Source: Caenibacillus caldisaponilyticus (GTDB lineage: Bacteria; Bacillota; Bacilli; Bacillales; Sporolactobacillaceae). Taken from it: DNA of 64,000 nt. The position numbers were made by a program, and so were the translations under genes. The stretch is taken from assembly GCF_002003465.1 (NCBI RefSeq), contig NZ_BDDQ01000018.1:1-64000 (forward strand). The letters run 5' to 3'. Of this stretch, positions 51,371 through 61,845 are shown in pieces. Numbering within the stretch: the first letter of the stretch is position 1; every line of letters starts with the position of its first letter. The notes beneath the pieces were generated by a model that searched no databases, was not told the origin of the DNA, and was given only the letters and a program-made list of their open reading frames with translations.

Positions 51371-52135
51371 ATGAGGAGAAAATCGTTGAAGGAATGGGAG
51401 GCGTACTTGCGGGAGGCGACCGTTCTCACCCCCGAAGAATACCGCGAGCTTGCCAGCGACGATCGCAAGGGCGCGCGCGCTTTGCTCGAACGCTGGGAAA
51501 AACGGCAGGAGAAGCGGAAGCTTGAGCGCGCGCAATATGAACGGATGACGATGATTGAAAGGGAATGGCGCGAAAAGGGTTATCGCTTGATCGCCGGCAT
51601 CGATGAAGCCGGCCGCGGCCCGCTCGCCGGCCCGGTTGTCAGCGCCTGCGTCATTCTTCCGGAGGATGAGCCGATCTACGGCATCAACGATTCGAAGCAA
51701 TTGTCGCGGGCACAGCGGCGCCATCTGTCCGCCGTGATCCGCAAGCACGCGCTCGCCGTTTCCGTCGGCATCGCCACGGCGGCTGAAATCGATGCGCTCA
51801 ATATTTATCGGGCGACGAAGCTCGCCATGAAGCGCGCCGTTTTGAACCTTAACGTCCGGCCCGATTTTCTTTTAGTCGATGCGATGACCGTCGATGTGGA
51901 CCTCCCGCAACAATCGCTCGTCAAGGGGGATGCCCGCAGCCTGTCCATCGCGGCGGCTTCCATCATCGCCAAGGAGACGCGCGACCAACTGATGGAAGAG
52001 CTCGATCGCCGTTATCCGGGGTATGAGTTCGGTCGGCACATGGGATATGCCACGGAAACGCACCTCGAAGCATTAAGGCGATTGGGGCCGTGCCCCGAAC
52101 ACCGCATGAGTTTCGCTCCCATTCGCACAGGATGA
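51371..52135 (+). CDS. rnhB: Ribonuclease HII
   Basis: Removes ribonucleotides from DNA. 254 residues from the ATG at 51371, equal to the Bacillus length; upstream in-frame codons overlap rbgA. Catalytic residues are in AGIDEAGRGPLAGPV near residue 77, INDSKQLSR near 104, and VDAMTVD near 170; AAASIIAKETRD is also present. The RBS is weak. The N-terminal roughly 70 residues are the extra alpha-helical domain of Bacillus RnhB. Confidence 0.95.
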   Translation: MRRKSLKEWEAYLREATVLTPEEYRELASDDRKGARALLERWEKRQEKRKLERAQYERMTMIEREWREKGYRLIAGIDEAGRGPLAGPVVSACVILPEDEPIYGINDSKQLSRAQRRHLSAVIRKHALAVSVGIATAAEIDALNIYRATKLAMKRAVLNLNVRPDFLLVDAMTVDVDLPQQSLVKGDARSLSIAAASIIAKETRDQLMEELDRRYPGYEFGRHMGYATETHLEALRRLGPCPEHRMSFAPIRTG

Positions 52136-52145
52136 GGGAAAGCTT

Positions 52146-53657
52146 ATGGCCATACCATCCATCGGTCGCCCGGAACCGGTCTACAATCGGTCGGCGCGAC
52201 CGTCCGACGGACAAATCGTCAAAGGGAAAGTCCTCGATTTGTTGGAAGGCGAACAAGCGGTGGTTGACGTCCACGGCCACGCGCTGAAAGCCAGAGTTGA
52301 AGTGCCGCTGAAAACGGGCGGCCAATACCTTTTTCAAGTGCTGAAAGAGCCTGAAGGGTATCGTTTGAAAATGATCAAAGAACTGGCGGACGGGAGGGCG
52401 GATGACGGCGACTCGCTCGGCGAGATGATCCGCCTCCTCGGTCTGCCGAACGATCGCAAGGCGCGGGCGCTCATTCAGCTCTTTCAGAAGCGCGATTGGC
52501 CGCTTCAGGCGGATCTTTTGCACGCCGCCCATCGCTTGTTTGAATCCGGCCGTTTTTCCGAATATGTAAAGGCCTTGGACATCATCTTGTCCAAAGGGTG
52601 GCCGCTCGAAAAATCCTTATTAAAAGTGCTCGGCGCGGCGCAAGCAAAAAGCGTTTCCGACCGCCTGAACACCCTTTTGGAAGCCGCCAAATCCACGGCG
52701 GACGCTGCGCCCGCGCTCACCCGTCTCGCCGCTCTTCTCGACGAGTGGCCGGGACCCGGGCGTCCCCAAGAGATGGCGGGGTTTCTCCACGCGTTGCGCC
52801 TCAAAGCCCGCTCGGATGCGGGCTTAAAGGAGATCAAGGCCTGGCTGATCGAGCGGTTTCCGGAGCATGCCGAACAGATAGAAAAAGGGTGGCCCGATGA
52901 CGCTGCCCGACGGTTAACCGTTTTGCGGAATGGCGAGGATCTGAACGCTTTTCTAAAGCGCCTCGGCCTTCCCGTGAACGCGTCCGCGCTTCAGCAAATG
53001 GCCGCGGAATCCCGGATATTTCAAATGGGGAAGTTTTCGGGCGGTTGGTTGAAAGATACGTTATTTCTCATGGGCTATTTTCATGAAGCGGGGTTGTTTT
53101 CCGCCCTCAAGCATGGAGAGGAACCCAATGCCGCTGCGTCCAGCGATAATTTAAAAGCCGTGCTGCTTTCGCTGCTCGCTTCCGACCGGAGCGATGAAGC
53201 GATGCGTGCGGCCGTCAACCAGGCGTTGCAGCAAATCACCGGCCAGCAGCTCCAGTCCATCCAGGCGGATAAAGCGTTTGTCCAATTGTTTTTTACGTTC
53301 CCGGTCCGCTTCGGCAGCGCGTTGCGCGACGTGGAAGCGATTTTAGAAGGCAAGCGCAACAAGCGGGGAGAAATGGATGGCGATTACTGGCGACTGGCGT
53401 TTCGCTTTGAGCTGGCCAACATTAAAGAGACGATCTTGAACATCCTCGTGCAAAAGCGGATGGTGACGATGACGTTGTATAACGGTACGCCGGGCATCGA
53501 CAGGCTCGTTCACGCCTTTCGGCCCAGCCTTTCCGAAGGGCTGGCGAAGTGGAACTACCGCCTCGCTTCATTAAAAATCGTCAAAGATGAAGACGCTTTG
53601 GATGAAATGCGTTCGGTTTTCACTCCTAAACCGGGCGCCTTGGATGTGAGAGTATGA
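52146..53657 (+). CDS. ylqG: YlqG-like protein of unknown function (FliK-like neighbourhood)
   Basis: 503 residues with low sequence complexity in the middle, no membrane helix and no signal peptide. Position between rnhB and the FlhB-like ylqH, and length near the 501 residues of B. subtilis YlqG, support orthology. The C-terminal third (WRLAFRFELANIKETILNIL and following) resembles the compact domain of hook-length control proteins only loosely. The function is not known. ATG at 52146 follows GAGGGAAA. The stop overlaps the next gene as ATGA. Confidence 0.7.
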   Translation: MAIPSIGRPEPVYNRSARPSDGQIVKGKVLDLLEGEQAVVDVHGHALKARVEVPLKTGGQYLFQVLKEPEGYRLKMIKELADGRADDGDSLGEMIRLLGLPNDRKARALIQLFQKRDWPLQADLLHAAHRLFESGRFSEYVKALDIILSKGWPLEKSLLKVLGAAQAKSVSDRLNTLLEAAKSTADAAPALTRLAALLDEWPGPGRPQEMAGFLHALRLKARSDAGLKEIKAWLIERFPEHAEQIEKGWPDDAARRLTVLRNGEDLNAFLKRLGLPVNASALQQMAAESRIFQMGKFSGGWLKDTLFLMGYFHEAGLFSALKHGEEPNAAASSDNLKAVLLSLLASDRSDEAMRAAVNQALQQITGQQLQSIQADKAFVQLFFTFPVRFGSALRDVEAILEGKRNKRGEMDGDYWRLAFRFELANIKETILNILVQKRMVTMTLYNGTPGIDRLVHAFRPSLSEGLAKWNYRLASLKIVKDEDALDEMRSVFTPKPGALDVRV

Positions 53658-53953
53658 AAGCGTCGGAACAAGTGAAGCGAGCGGTCGCCCTTCGCTATCA
53701 AGCCGATCGCGACGAGGCGCCGAAGGTCGTTGCCAAAGGCACGCTGGAGACGGCAAAGAAGATTATTGAGACGGCCAAAGCGCATCATATCCCCATCCAG
53801 GAAGACGAAACGCTCGTCGCGCTGTTGATCCAATTGGACATCGGCGAAGCCATTCCCCCTGAATTATATCAAGCGGTCGCCGAGATTTTTAGCTTTATTT
53901 ACCAATTAGACAAAAATTATGGAAATCCGATGCCTCCGCGGCGCCCGGAATAA
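53654..53953 (+). CDS. ylqH: FlhB C-terminal-domain-like protein YlqH
   Basis: 99 residues resembling only the cytoplasmic C-terminal domain of the flagellar export switch FlhB/YscU: VALRYQADRDEAPKVVAKG, then IPIQEDETLVALLIQLDIGE and IPPELYQAVAEIFSFIY. The self-cleaving NPTH motif of FlhB is not present. It is coupled to ylqG by an ATGA overlap. A pair of an FlhB-tail protein and a possible FliK-like protein outside a flagellar operon is intriguing; function unknown. Confidence 0.82.
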   Translation: MKASEQVKRAVALRYQADRDEAPKVVAKGTLETAKKIIETAKAHHIPIQEDETLVALLIQLDIGEAIPPELYQAVAEIFSFIYQLDKNYGNPMPPRRPE

Positions 53954-53963
53954 AGCGCATACA

Positions 53964-53995
53964 CAGCCCCGCCCCGGCGCGGGCTTATTTTTTTT
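53964..53995 (+). terminator. Terminator after ylqH
   Basis: A GC-rich hairpin (AGCCC...GGGCT with an imperfect CGCC/GGCG core) is followed by TATTTTTTTT. Confidence 0.8.
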
Positions 53996-54020
53996 ACTGA
54001 ACCGTCGATGTTACCCGAAC

Positions 54021-54048
54021 TAGACAAAAGATGACAATGTTTTATACA
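54021..54048 (+). promoter_or_regulatory. Putative promoter of sucCD
   Basis: TAGACA (54021-54026), a 16-base spacer, and TATACA (54043-54048). It lies after the ylqH terminator and 46 bases before the sucC start. Confidence 0.5.
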
Positions 54049-54094
54049 ATTATGAAGCAATGGGTTTTACTCAAGATGATTGGAGGTTTCTAAC

Positions 54095-55255
54095 GTGAAT
54101 ATTCATGAGTATCAAGGCAAGGACCTCTTAAGGCAATACGGCGTTGCCGTTCCGAACGGCAAGGTTGCCTTTACCGTGGATGAAGCCGTAAAGGCCGCCG
54201 AATCGCTGAATACGAGCGTTTATGTCGTGAAGGCGCAAATCCACGCCGGCGGCCGCGGCAAAGCAGGCGGCGTCAAAATTGCCAAAACATTGGATGAAGT
54301 CCGTACATACGCCGAAGAGCTCCTCGGCAAAACCCTCGTCACCCACCAAACCGGTCCCGAAGGCAAAGTGGTCAAACGCCTTTTGATCGAAGAAGGAAGC
54401 GATATCAAGAAAGAATATTATGTCGGTTTGGTCCTCGACCGCTCCACATCCCGCGTCGTTTTGATGGGTTCGGAAGAAGGCGGCATGGAAATCGAAGAAG
54501 TCGCCAAAGCTACCCCCGAAAAAATCTTCAAGGAAACGATCGATCCGGCCATCGGTCTGCAAAGCTATCAAGCGCGCCGCTTGGCTTTTAACATGAATAT
54601 CCCGAAAGAATTGGTGAACAAAGCCGTTCAATTCATGCTCGGCCTGTACAGAGTGTTTATTGAAAAAGATTGCTCCGTCGCCGAGATCAACCCGCTCGTG
54701 ACGACCGGGGACGGCCAAGTCATGGCGCTCGACGCCAAATTGAACTTCGACGATAACGCCCTGTACCGTCATCCGGAAATTCTCGAACTGCGCGATTTGG
54801 ATGAAGAAGATGAAAAAGAAATCGAAGCATCGAAATACGGCCTGAACTATACCGCACTTGACGGCAACATCGGCATGATGGTCAACGGCGCCGGGTTGGC
54901 GATGGCCACGATGGACATTATCAAATACTACGGCGGCGAGCCGGCAAACTTCCTCGATGTCGGCGGCGGCGCGTCCGCGGAAAAAGTCGCGGCCGCTTTT
55001 AAAATCATCCTTTCCGATCCGAAGGTGAAAGGCATCCTCGTCAACATTTTCGGCGGCATCATGAAATGCGACGACATCGCAACCGGCATCATAGAAGCGA
55101 CGAAACAAGTCGGGCTGAACGTCCCGCTCGTCGTCCGCTTGGAAGGCACGAACGTCGAGCTCGGCAAAAAACTTTTGGACGAATCGGGCTTGAACATTAC
55201 TTCAGCGGAATCGATGGCAGACGCCGCTCAGAAAATCGTCGAGTTGGTCAAATAG
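54095..55255 (+). CDS. sucC: Succinyl-CoA synthetase beta subunit
   Basis: ATP-grasp subunit of the TCA-cycle enzyme that makes ATP from succinyl-CoA. 386 residues: [15 protein letters not shown] at the start, [16 protein letters not shown] near residue 46, AEINPLV near 200, and [11 protein letters not shown] with [11 protein letters not shown] in the C-terminal half. GTG at 54095 follows TTGGAGG by eight bases. sucD follows 21 bases later. Confidence 0.96.
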   Translation: MNIHEYQGKDLLRQYGVAVPNGKVAFTVDEAVKAAESLNTSVYVVKAQIHAGGRGKAGGVKIAKTLDEVRTYAEELLGKTLVTHQTGPEGKVVKRLLIEEGSDIKKEYYVGLVLDRSTSRVVLMGSEEGGMEIEEVAKATPEKIFKETIDPAIGLQSYQARRLAFNMNIPKELVNKAVQFMLGLYRVFIEKDCSVAEINPLVTTGDGQVMALDAKLNFDDNALYRHPEILELRDLDEEDEKEIEASKYGLNYTALDGNIGMMVNGAGLAMATMDIIKYYGGEPANFLDVGGGASAEKVAAAFKIILSDPKVKGILVNIFGGIMKCDDIATGIIEATKQVGLNVPLVVRLEGTNVELGKKLLDESGLNITSAESMADAAQKIVELVK

Positions 55256-55276
55256 TTAGAAAGGTGGCAGGAACAG

Positions 55277-56179
55277 ATGAGCATCTTCATAAATAAGGAT
55301 ACGAAGGTCATCGTCCAAGGCATCACGGGGAAACAAGGCCTTTTCCATACCAAACAAATGCTCGAATACGGCACCAAAATCGTCGGCGGCACGTCGCCCG
55401 GCAAAGGCGGCATGGTGGTGGAAGGCGTTCCGGTCTTCAATACCGTGTCCGAAGCCGTCGAAAAAACGGGCGCGAACGCCTCGGTCATTTATGTGCCGCC
55501 GGCTTTCGCCGCCGACTCCATCATCGAAGCCGTCGACGCCGGCCTCGATCTCGTCGTCGCGATCACCGAAGGCATTCCCATCCTTGACATGGTGAAAGTC
55601 AAACGTTTTATGGAAGGGAAAAAGACGCGCCTCATCGGTCCGAACTGCCCGGGGGTCATCACGCCGGGCGAATGCAAAATCGGCATCATGCCGGGCTACA
55701 TCCACAAAAAAGGCCATGTCGGCATCGTCAGCCGCTCCGGCACGTTGACGTATGAAGCGGTGCACCAATTGAGCCAAGCGAACATCGGCCAATCCACGGC
55801 GGTCGGCATCGGCGGCGACCCGGTGAACGGCACGAACTTCATCGACGTGTTGAAAGCCTTTAAAGAAGACGAAGATACCTATGCGATCATCTTGATCGGC
55901 GAAATCGGCGGCACCGCCGAAGAGGAAGCGGCCAAATGGATTGCTGAAAACCTCGATAAACCGGTCGTGGCGTTCATCGGCGGCCAAACGGCGCCTCCCG
56001 GAAAACGGATGGGCCACGCCGGCGCCATCGTGTCGGGCGGCCAAGGCACGGCGAAAGCCAAGATCGAAACGCTCAATCACTACGGCATCAAAGTGGCGCC
56101 GACCCCGGCGGTCATCGGGGAGACGCTCATCTCCGTCTTGAAAGAACGCGGCCTCTACGAAAAATGCCTCATTCAATAA
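55277..56179 (+). CDS. sucD: Succinyl-CoA synthetase alpha subunit
   Basis: Carries the CoA site and the phosphorylated histidine. 300 residues: [17 protein letters not shown] near residue 12, GTSPGKGG near 36, [13 protein letters not shown] near 154, and the active-site histidine in [18 protein letters not shown] near 246. GGTGG precedes the ATG. The operon ends with a strong terminator. Confidence 0.97.
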   Translation: MSIFINKDTKVIVQGITGKQGLFHTKQMLEYGTKIVGGTSPGKGGMVVEGVPVFNTVSEAVEKTGANASVIYVPPAFAADSIIEAVDAGLDLVVAITEGIPILDMVKVKRFMEGKKTRLIGPNCPGVITPGECKIGIMPGYIHKKGHVGIVSRSGTLTYEAVHQLSQANIGQSTAVGIGGDPVNGTNFIDVLKAFKEDEDTYAIILIGEIGGTAEEEAAKWIAENLDKPVVAFIGGQTAPPGKRMGHAGAIVSGGQGTAKAKIETLNHYGIKVAPTPAVIGETLISVLKERGLYEKCLIQ

Positions 56180-56186
56180 CGGTTTG

Positions 56187-56217
56187 GAGCTCCCGCTTGA
56201 CCGGGAGCTCTTTTTTT
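56187..56217 (+). terminator. Rho-independent terminator of sucCD
   Basis: GAGCTCCCG and CGGGAGCTC form a nine-base stem with a six-base loop followed by TTTTTTT. Confidence 0.92.
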
Positions 56218-56344
56218 GGCAAAAGCGGCGCTTGGCAGAGCGGCGGGCTCACGGCATGATTGAAGAAGGAAAATCAAAACGGGGTATGGAATATAGATGA
56301 TTGGCCTCAAATCCAAGAATCCATGAAAAGAGGGGCGTTTTCTT

Positions 56345-57235
56345 TTGAGTGTCCAAGAAAGATTGTTTCATGTCCACCTGTGCCGCGGCATCGGCCGACG
56401 CGGCATCCGGCGCTTGCTCCGTCAAGATCCGGACCTTGAACGGCTGTACGATCTGACCGAACGCGACCTCATCCTCGACTTTCGCCTCCGCGCCGACCAG
56501 GCCGAGCAGTTCCTCCGCGATCTCCGCACCGTTGATCCCTGCGCAAAGAAAGCGTTCTATGGCAAACAAGGCATCCAAACGCTCACCTTTTTTGACGATG
56601 ATTATCCGCTTCCATTCAAACACATCCCCGATCCCCCGTGGGTTTTATACGTGATGGGTCATCCGGAATATCTGCGCTCAGAACCGATGCTCGCCGTCGT
56701 CGGCACCCGCCATCCCAGTGAAGACGGTTTGAAAAGCATGGAGCGCATTCTGAAGCCTCTCGTTGCCGAAGGCTGGACGATCGTCAGCGGGCTCGCGGTC
56801 GGCGTCGACGGCTTCGCTCACCGGCTAGCGCTGGCGTCCAAAACGGTCGCCGTTCTCGGCTCCGGCCTCAACCATCCCTATCCTCGCCAAAACTTATGGC
56901 TGTTCGATAAGATCAAAGCCGAACATGTCATCATCAGCGAATATCCGCCGGAAACGCCCCCGGCGCGCCATCGGTTTCCGGAAAGAAATCGCCTGATCAG
57001 CGGGCTTGCTTTCGGGACGCTCGTCGTGGAAGCCCGGGAAAAGAGCGGCTCGTTGATCACCGCGGACCAAGCTTTGGAACAAGGAAGGGAAGTCTTTGCG
57101 CTTCCCGGATCGATCTTGAATCCGAATGCCGCCGGGACAAACGCGCTCATCCAGCAAGGCGCCAAACTCGTCCGCACCGCCCAGGACATCCGCGAGGAAT
57201 GGGCGGCGCGCCGCATCGCGGGCGAGTCCACTTAA
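56345..57235 (+). CDS. dprA: DNA processing protein DprA (Smf)
   Basis: Loads RecA on incoming single-stranded DNA during natural transformation. 296 residues. The Rossmann-fold core shows VVGTRHPSEDG near residue 119, IVSGLAVGVDGFAHRLAL near 142, FPERNRLISGL near 211, and EKSGSLITADQALEQGREVFALPG near 232. There is no C-terminal winged-helix extension. TTG at 56345 follows GAGGGG by about eight bases. B. subtilis has the same neighbours. Confidence 0.94.
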   Translation: MSVQERLFHVHLCRGIGRRGIRRLLRQDPDLERLYDLTERDLILDFRLRADQAEQFLRDLRTVDPCAKKAFYGKQGIQTLTFFDDDYPLPFKHIPDPPWVLYVMGHPEYLRSEPMLAVVGTRHPSEDGLKSMERILKPLVAEGWTIVSGLAVGVDGFAHRLALASKTVAVLGSGLNHPYPRQNLWLFDKIKAEHVIISEYPPETPPARHRFPERNRLISGLAFGTLVVEAREKSGSLITADQALEQGREVFALPGSILNPNAAGTNALIQQGAKLVRTAQDIREEWAARRIAGEST

Positions 57236-57485
57236 CTTTGTGGCCGATAAAGGCTGCGACGTGCGCCGATCCGTCCTGGCTGCAGGCATGTCGCTTTCCG
57301 GAGTGTTCGACAGCGGAGAACGCGGTCTCCAAGCGGTTGGGCAAAATGGAAACCCCTGTAGATACGCTGGCGCCATTCATGATGCATCATTTGGCTGTCA
57401 AAATTTTATGGGGACGAATATAATAATAAAGCGTGTCCCGTTCACATTAAATAAATAATGAAAAAGAGTTTCTTGGCGCTCTCAT
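57236..57485. other. Intergenic region without a supported gene, dprA to topA
   Basis: About 250 bases between the dprA stop and the topA promoter. Short open frames exist on both strands but have no RBS or recognisable product. No terminator was found after dprA; the AT content rises toward the promoter. Confidence 0.5.
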
Positions 57486-57514
57486 TTGACAAACGGATAT
57501 ACAGTCTTTAAGAT
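57486..57514 (+). promoter_or_regulatory. Sigma-A promoter of topA
   Basis: TTGACA (57486-57491), a 17-base spacer, and TAAGAT (57509-57514). It lies 44 bases before the topA start. Confidence 0.85.
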
Positions 57515-57557
57515 AAGTGAAGATTTGATACTTTTTCAAAGAGGGGAGTGCCTTCTT

Positions 57558-59630
57558 ATGGCGGATTACTTGGTAATCGTCGAATCCCCGGCCAAAGCGA
57601 AAACGATCAAGCGTTACCTTGGCAATAAATATCAGGTCAAAGCCTCCATGGGGCACATTCGCGATCTGCCAAAGAGCAAAATGGGCGTTGACATAAAAAA
57701 CGGCTATGAGCCGAGCTACATTACCATTCGCGGAAAAGGGCCGATCTTGAAGGAATTGCGGACGGCCGCCAAGAAGGCGAAAAAGGTGTATCTCGCCGCC
57801 GACCCCGACCGGGAAGGGGAAGCGATCGCCTGGCACCTCGCGAACACGTTGGACATCGACATCGAGTCCGATTGCCGCGTCGTCTTCAACGAAATCACGA
57901 AGCCGGCCATCAAAGAGGCTTTCAAACATCCGCGCGCGATCAACATGGATCTCGTCGATGCTCAACAAGCCCGGCGTGTGCTCGACCGCCTCGTCGGTTA
58001 CAACATTAGCCCGTTGCTCTGGAAAAAAGTGAAAAAAGGTTTAAGCGCGGGACGCGTCCAATCCGTGGCGCTGCGGCTGATCATTGAACGGGAAAGAGAA
58101 ATTCAGCAGTTCGTTCCGGAAGAATATTGGACGATCGAAGGCCAGTTCCGGACGGGCGACGCGACGTTTTCGGCGCATTTTTACGGCCTGGACGGCAAAA
58201 AGACCGAGCTGAAATCGAAGAAGGACGTCGACGCCGTCCTGAAGGCGTTAAACGGCGAGACATTTACCGTCGCGTCGGTCACGAAAAAGGAACGGCTTCG
58301 CCAACCCGCTCCGCCTTTCATCACGTCGACGCTGCAGCAAGAAGCCGCCCGCAAGTTGAATTTTCGGGCGAAGAAAACGATGATGATCGCCCAACAGCTT
58401 TACGAAGGCGTCGACATCGGCAAAGAAGGCGCCACCGGTCTCATCACCTATATGAGAACGGATTCGACGCGCGTGTCGGACGTCGCCCGTTCAGAAGCGC
58501 GGGAATACATCCAGAAAACGTTCGGAGAGCCTTACGTCGGCCAAGGGAAAGGGCCGGCGAAAAAAGCGGAAAACGCGCAGGACGCCCATGAAGCGATCCG
58601 CCCGACCTCCGTTCATCTCTTGCCGAGCGACGTCAAACCGTATTTAAGCCGCGATCAATACCGGCTCTACAAGCTGATTTGGGAGCGGTTCGTCGCCAGT
58701 CAAATGGCTCCGGCCGTCCTCGATACCGTCCGCGCCGACTTGGAAAACGGCTCCGTTGTTTTCCGCGCCAACGGTTCGAAGGTGAAGTTTCCCGGATTCA
58801 TGAAAGTCTATATCGAGGGCAGCGACGACGGCAAAGGTGAAGAAGAAAACTTTCTTCCGGAGCTTGAAGAAAAGATGACGGTGACGATGGAAAAAATCGA
58901 TCCGAAACAACACTTCACGCAGCCGCCGCCGCGTTATACGGAAGCGCGGCTTGTCCGGACGATGGAGGAACTCGGCATCGGGCGCCCGTCAACGTACGCG
59001 CCGACCATCGATACCCTGCAGCGCCGGCATTATGTCGTGTTGGAGGATCGCAAATTCGTCCCGACCGAACTCGGCGAAGTGGTTTTAGAACTCATTCTTG
59101 AATTTTTTCCTGAAATCATCGACGTCGATTTCACGGCGAAAATGGAAAATGACCTCGATGCGATCGAAGAGGGCAAGGTCAAATGGATCGAAATCATCGA
59201 CCGCTTCTATAAAGAATTTGAAAAGCGTCTCAAAACCGCTGAGAAAGAGATGAAGCAGGTCGAAATTCAGGATGAGCGCGCCGGCATTTTGTGTGAAAAA
59301 TGCGGCCACGAGATGGTTTATAAAATGGGCCGGTACGGAAAATTCTTGGCGTGTTCGAATTTTCCTGAATGCCGCAATACGAAGCCCATTCTTAAAACCA
59401 TCGGTGTCAAATGCCCGTCGTGCGGCGAAGGCGAAATCGTTGAACGGCAGAGCAAAAAGCGCCGCCTCTTTTACGGTTGCAGCCGTTATCCGGATTGCGA
59501 TTTCGTCTCATGGGACAAACCCATCGCAAGGACGTGCCCGAAATGCGGCCAATGGCTCTTCGAGAAAAAGGGCAAAAACGGCGGCCACATTCAATGCGCC
59601 GCTTGCGATTATACCGAGCCACTCAGCTAG
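57558..59630 (+). CDS. topA: DNA topoisomerase I
   Basis: Type IA topoisomerase relaxing negative supercoils. 690 residues. Toprim domain: [17 protein letters not shown] near residue 6 and [18 protein letters not shown] near 80. The catalytic tyrosine is in [15 protein letters not shown] near 298. Three C-terminal zinc-ribbon fingers begin [16 protein letters not shown] and CPKCGQ. ATG at 57558 has GAGGGGAG upstream. trmFO follows 28 bases later. Confidence 0.97.
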   Translation: MADYLVIVESPAKAKTIKRYLGNKYQVKASMGHIRDLPKSKMGVDIKNGYEPSYITIRGKGPILKELRTAAKKAKKVYLAADPDREGEAIAWHLANTLDIDIESDCRVVFNEITKPAIKEAFKHPRAINMDLVDAQQARRVLDRLVGYNISPLLWKKVKKGLSAGRVQSVALRLIIEREREIQQFVPEEYWTIEGQFRTGDATFSAHFYGLDGKKTELKSKKDVDAVLKALNGETFTVASVTKKERLRQPAPPFITSTLQQEAARKLNFRAKKTMMIAQQLYEGVDIGKEGATGLITYMRTDSTRVSDVARSEAREYIQKTFGEPYVGQGKGPAKKAENAQDAHEAIRPTSVHLLPSDVKPYLSRDQYRLYKLIWERFVASQMAPAVLDTVRADLENGSVVFRANGSKVKFPGFMKVYIEGSDDGKGEEENFLPELEEKMTVTMEKIDPKQHFTQPPPRYTEARLVRTMEELGIGRPSTYAPTIDTLQRRHYVVLEDRKFVPTELGEVVLELILEFFPEIIDVDFTAKMENDLDAIEEGKVKWIEIIDRFYKEFEKRLKTAEKEMKQVEIQDERAGILCEKCGHEMVYKMGRYGKFLACSNFPECRNTKPILKTIGVKCPSCGEGEIVERQSKKRRLFYGCSRYPDCDFVSWDKPIARTCPKCGQWLFEKKGKNGGHIQCAACDYTEPLS

Positions 59631-59658
59631 AATCAGTTAGAAACGGGGGGATTCGCCG

Positions 59659-60966
59659 TTGGCAGTGAATCATGTGAACGTCATCGGAGCGGGTTTGGCC
59701 GGCAGCGAAGCCGCTTGGCACATCGCGAAGCTCGGCGTTCCCGTCAAGCTTTACGAAATGCGCCCGGTCAAACAGACGCCCGTCCATCATACAGGAGATT
59801 TCGCTGAACTCGTGTGCACCAATTCGTTGCGATCGAAGCGGCTGACGAACGCCGTTGGGGTTTTGAAAGAAGAAATGCGCCGGCTCGATTCCGTCATTAT
59901 GGCCGCCGCCGATGAAACCGAAGTGCCGGCGGGCGGGGCGCTTGCGGTCGATCGCCACCGTTTTTCCCGCTTGGTGACCGAACGGGTCAAAAGCTTGCCG
60001 CTCGTCGAGGTCATTCATGAAGAAGTGACGGACATCCCGGACGGCATCACTGTGGTGGCCACGGGCCCGCTTACTTCCGACGCGCTTTCCGAGAAGATCG
60101 CGCGTCTGACCGGTGAAGATTACCTTTATTTTTACGACTCCGTCGCGCCGATTATCGAGGCGGACAGCATCAATTGGGACAAGGTGTACTTTAAATCGCG
60201 CTACGATCGGGGCGAACCGGCGTACATCAACTGCCCGATGACGGAAGAGGAATTCGACCGGTTTTATGAGGCGCTCGTCACCGCCGAAAGAGCCGTGCCG
60301 AAGGACTTTGAGAAAGAAATCTATTTTGAAGGCTGCATGCCGGTGGAAGTCATGGCCAAGCGCGGCCGGGAAACCCTTTTGTTCGGTCCGTTGAAGCCGG
60401 TCGGCTTAAACCATCCGGAAACCGGCGAACAACCTTTTGCCGTCGTGCAGCTCAGACAAGACAATGCGTCCAAATCGTTGTACAATATTGTCGGGTTTCA
60501 AACCACTTTAAAGTGGGGCGAACAAAAACGGGTGATCCGAATGATCCCGGGGTTGGAAAACGCCCAAATCGTCCGGTACGGGGTTATGCATCGGAATACG
60601 TTCATCAATTCGCCCAAATTGCTCAAGCCGACCTATCAATATAAGGACAGGGAGACGCTCTTCTTTGCCGGACAAATCACCGGCGTGGAAGGCTATGTGG
60701 AATCGGCGGCCGCAGGCATCGTTGCCGGCATTAATGCCGGCCGGCTGGCGCTCGGGTTGGATCCGATCGTGTTCCCGCCTGAAACGGCGATCGGCAGCAT
60801 GGCGCATTACATTACGAGCGCCGATCCGGCCCATTTCCAACCGATGAATGCCAATTTCGGCTTGTTCCCGCCGCTCGAACAGAAAATCAAAAACAAACAA
60901 GAGCGTTACGAAAAGTTGGCTGAACGAGCTCTGACCACAATTCAGAATGTTGTTACAAAATTGTAA
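59659..60966 (+). CDS. trmFO: Folate-dependent tRNA m5U54 methyltransferase TrmFO
   Basis: Flavoenzyme that methylates U54 of tRNA with methylene-THF. 435 residues. FAD site [19 protein letters not shown] near residue 8, [16 protein letters not shown] near 51, [16 protein letters not shown] near 193, FEGCMPVE near 222, and [13 protein letters not shown] near 342. TTG at 59659 follows GGGGGGA by seven bases; GTG at 59665 is an alternative. In B. subtilis codV/xerC follows; here only a relic remains. Confidence 0.96.
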   Translation: MAVNHVNVIGAGLAGSEAAWHIAKLGVPVKLYEMRPVKQTPVHHTGDFAELVCTNSLRSKRLTNAVGVLKEEMRRLDSVIMAAADETEVPAGGALAVDRHRFSRLVTERVKSLPLVEVIHEEVTDIPDGITVVATGPLTSDALSEKIARLTGEDYLYFYDSVAPIIEADSINWDKVYFKSRYDRGEPAYINCPMTEEEFDRFYEALVTAERAVPKDFEKEIYFEGCMPVEVMAKRGRETLLFGPLKPVGLNHPETGEQPFAVVQLRQDNASKSLYNIVGFQTTLKWGEQKRVIRMIPGLENAQIVRYGVMHRNTFINSPKLLKPTYQYKDRETLFFAGQITGVEGYVESAAAGIVAGINAGRLALGLDPIVFPPETAIGSMAHYITSADPAHFQPMNANFGLFPPLEQKIKNKQERYEKLAERALTTIQNVVTKL

Positions 60967-60979
60967 AATCTATTGCAAG

Positions 60980-61014
60980 AGGCTCCTAAATTGTGATAAG
61001 ATTTAGGAGCCTTT
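60980..61014 (+). terminator. Hairpin after trmFO, possible terminator
   Basis: A perfect 12-base stem AGGCTCCTAAAT/ATTTAGGAGCCT with a nine-base loop begins 14 bases after the trmFO stop. The T-run after it is short (CCTTTGG), so termination may be partial. Confidence 0.6.
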
Positions 61015-61032
61015 GGTATGAAGGGGGTAGCC

Positions 61033-61778
61033 GTGGAAGACAGGGTCCGTGCGTTTCTCCAGCATTTGGAACTCAAACGGCGAGCCTCAAGTTGATAGGC
61101 CTGTATCCACCGGCGCCGTCAAAGCGGCCAGCTTTGATGTGAATGTGAAATCCTGATCATTCGGGATTTCGGCGCCGTGACGCCGCCGATGTCTGCCTAT
61201 ATCTTTTCGCCTCGCTTGTGAAGGCGTGATGTCCGGCAGCCGGCCGCGGGCGGAAGCCCTTGGGGTTCAATTTGAGGCGGAAAACGGGTTTGCGAAACGC
61301 CTGTTCCCGTCGGTTGCACCCCCAAAAGGTCGCGACGGTTTCCGGAGTTTTTATATGGGCAAGAAATGGAAAAACTTTTTCATGTGTCGGATCGCACCTG
61401 CCCAACCGGTGGCGGGTGCGCGCGCGTGCGCATGAACAGCCACAAAGGCGGCCGATGACGATCCCGCCCTTCGGCGGATTGCGCGGTAAAAGGCAAATAG
61501 AAAAAATGCGCCGTCCCCGACCGCCTGCGCCCATTGGACGCCTGGGAAATCGATCGATTGCACGCGGGGATGGCATTCGTCCGAAGGCGCAGATGAGGCG
61601 CCGTTCGTCCGATCCAAAAGCGAACGGTCGTCGCTCCGGAGCTTTGGGCGATCGCCGGCCAATGGTTGAACGCGCAGTCCATTCGGCTCATGTTCATCCG
61701 CAAGCGCTCTTGCCCCACTCGTCCTTCATGCGAGAGCGGTTTGCGGCCCTTGGCCATGCCCATCTTTCCACAACCTAG
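61033..61778 (+). pseudogene. xerC: Decayed site-specific tyrosine recombinase XerC (CodV)
   Basis: Synteny puts xerC/codV between trmFO and hslV. A good RBS (AAGGGGG) precedes GTG at 61033, which reads VEDRVRAFLQHLELKRRASS then TGA: an XerC-like N-terminus cut after 20 codons. About 600 bases later one frame reads [10 protein letters not shown] and LGHAHLSTT then TAG (61776-61778), matching the conserved C-terminal HALRHSFATH and LLGHAxLSTT blocks; the active-site arginine position is changed and the tyrosine segment is lost. FRSFY and PVAGARA in the middle recall the core N-terminal domain. Total length is near that of a real xerC (about 900 nt), so it is an old, unrepaired relic. Confidence 0.75.
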
Positions 61779-61845
61779 AACTTTCGACTGGGAGAGGAAC
61801 GAACGTCCGCGCGAAACACCGTCTTCGCGCTTAGGAGGGAAAACG

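Noticed and set aside
61260-61778. 172-codon plus-strand frame upstream of hslV as a new gene
   Set aside because: No RBS, arginine/proline-rich junk-like composition, and its last 30 codons carry XerC C-terminal motifs; better explained as part of the xerC relic.
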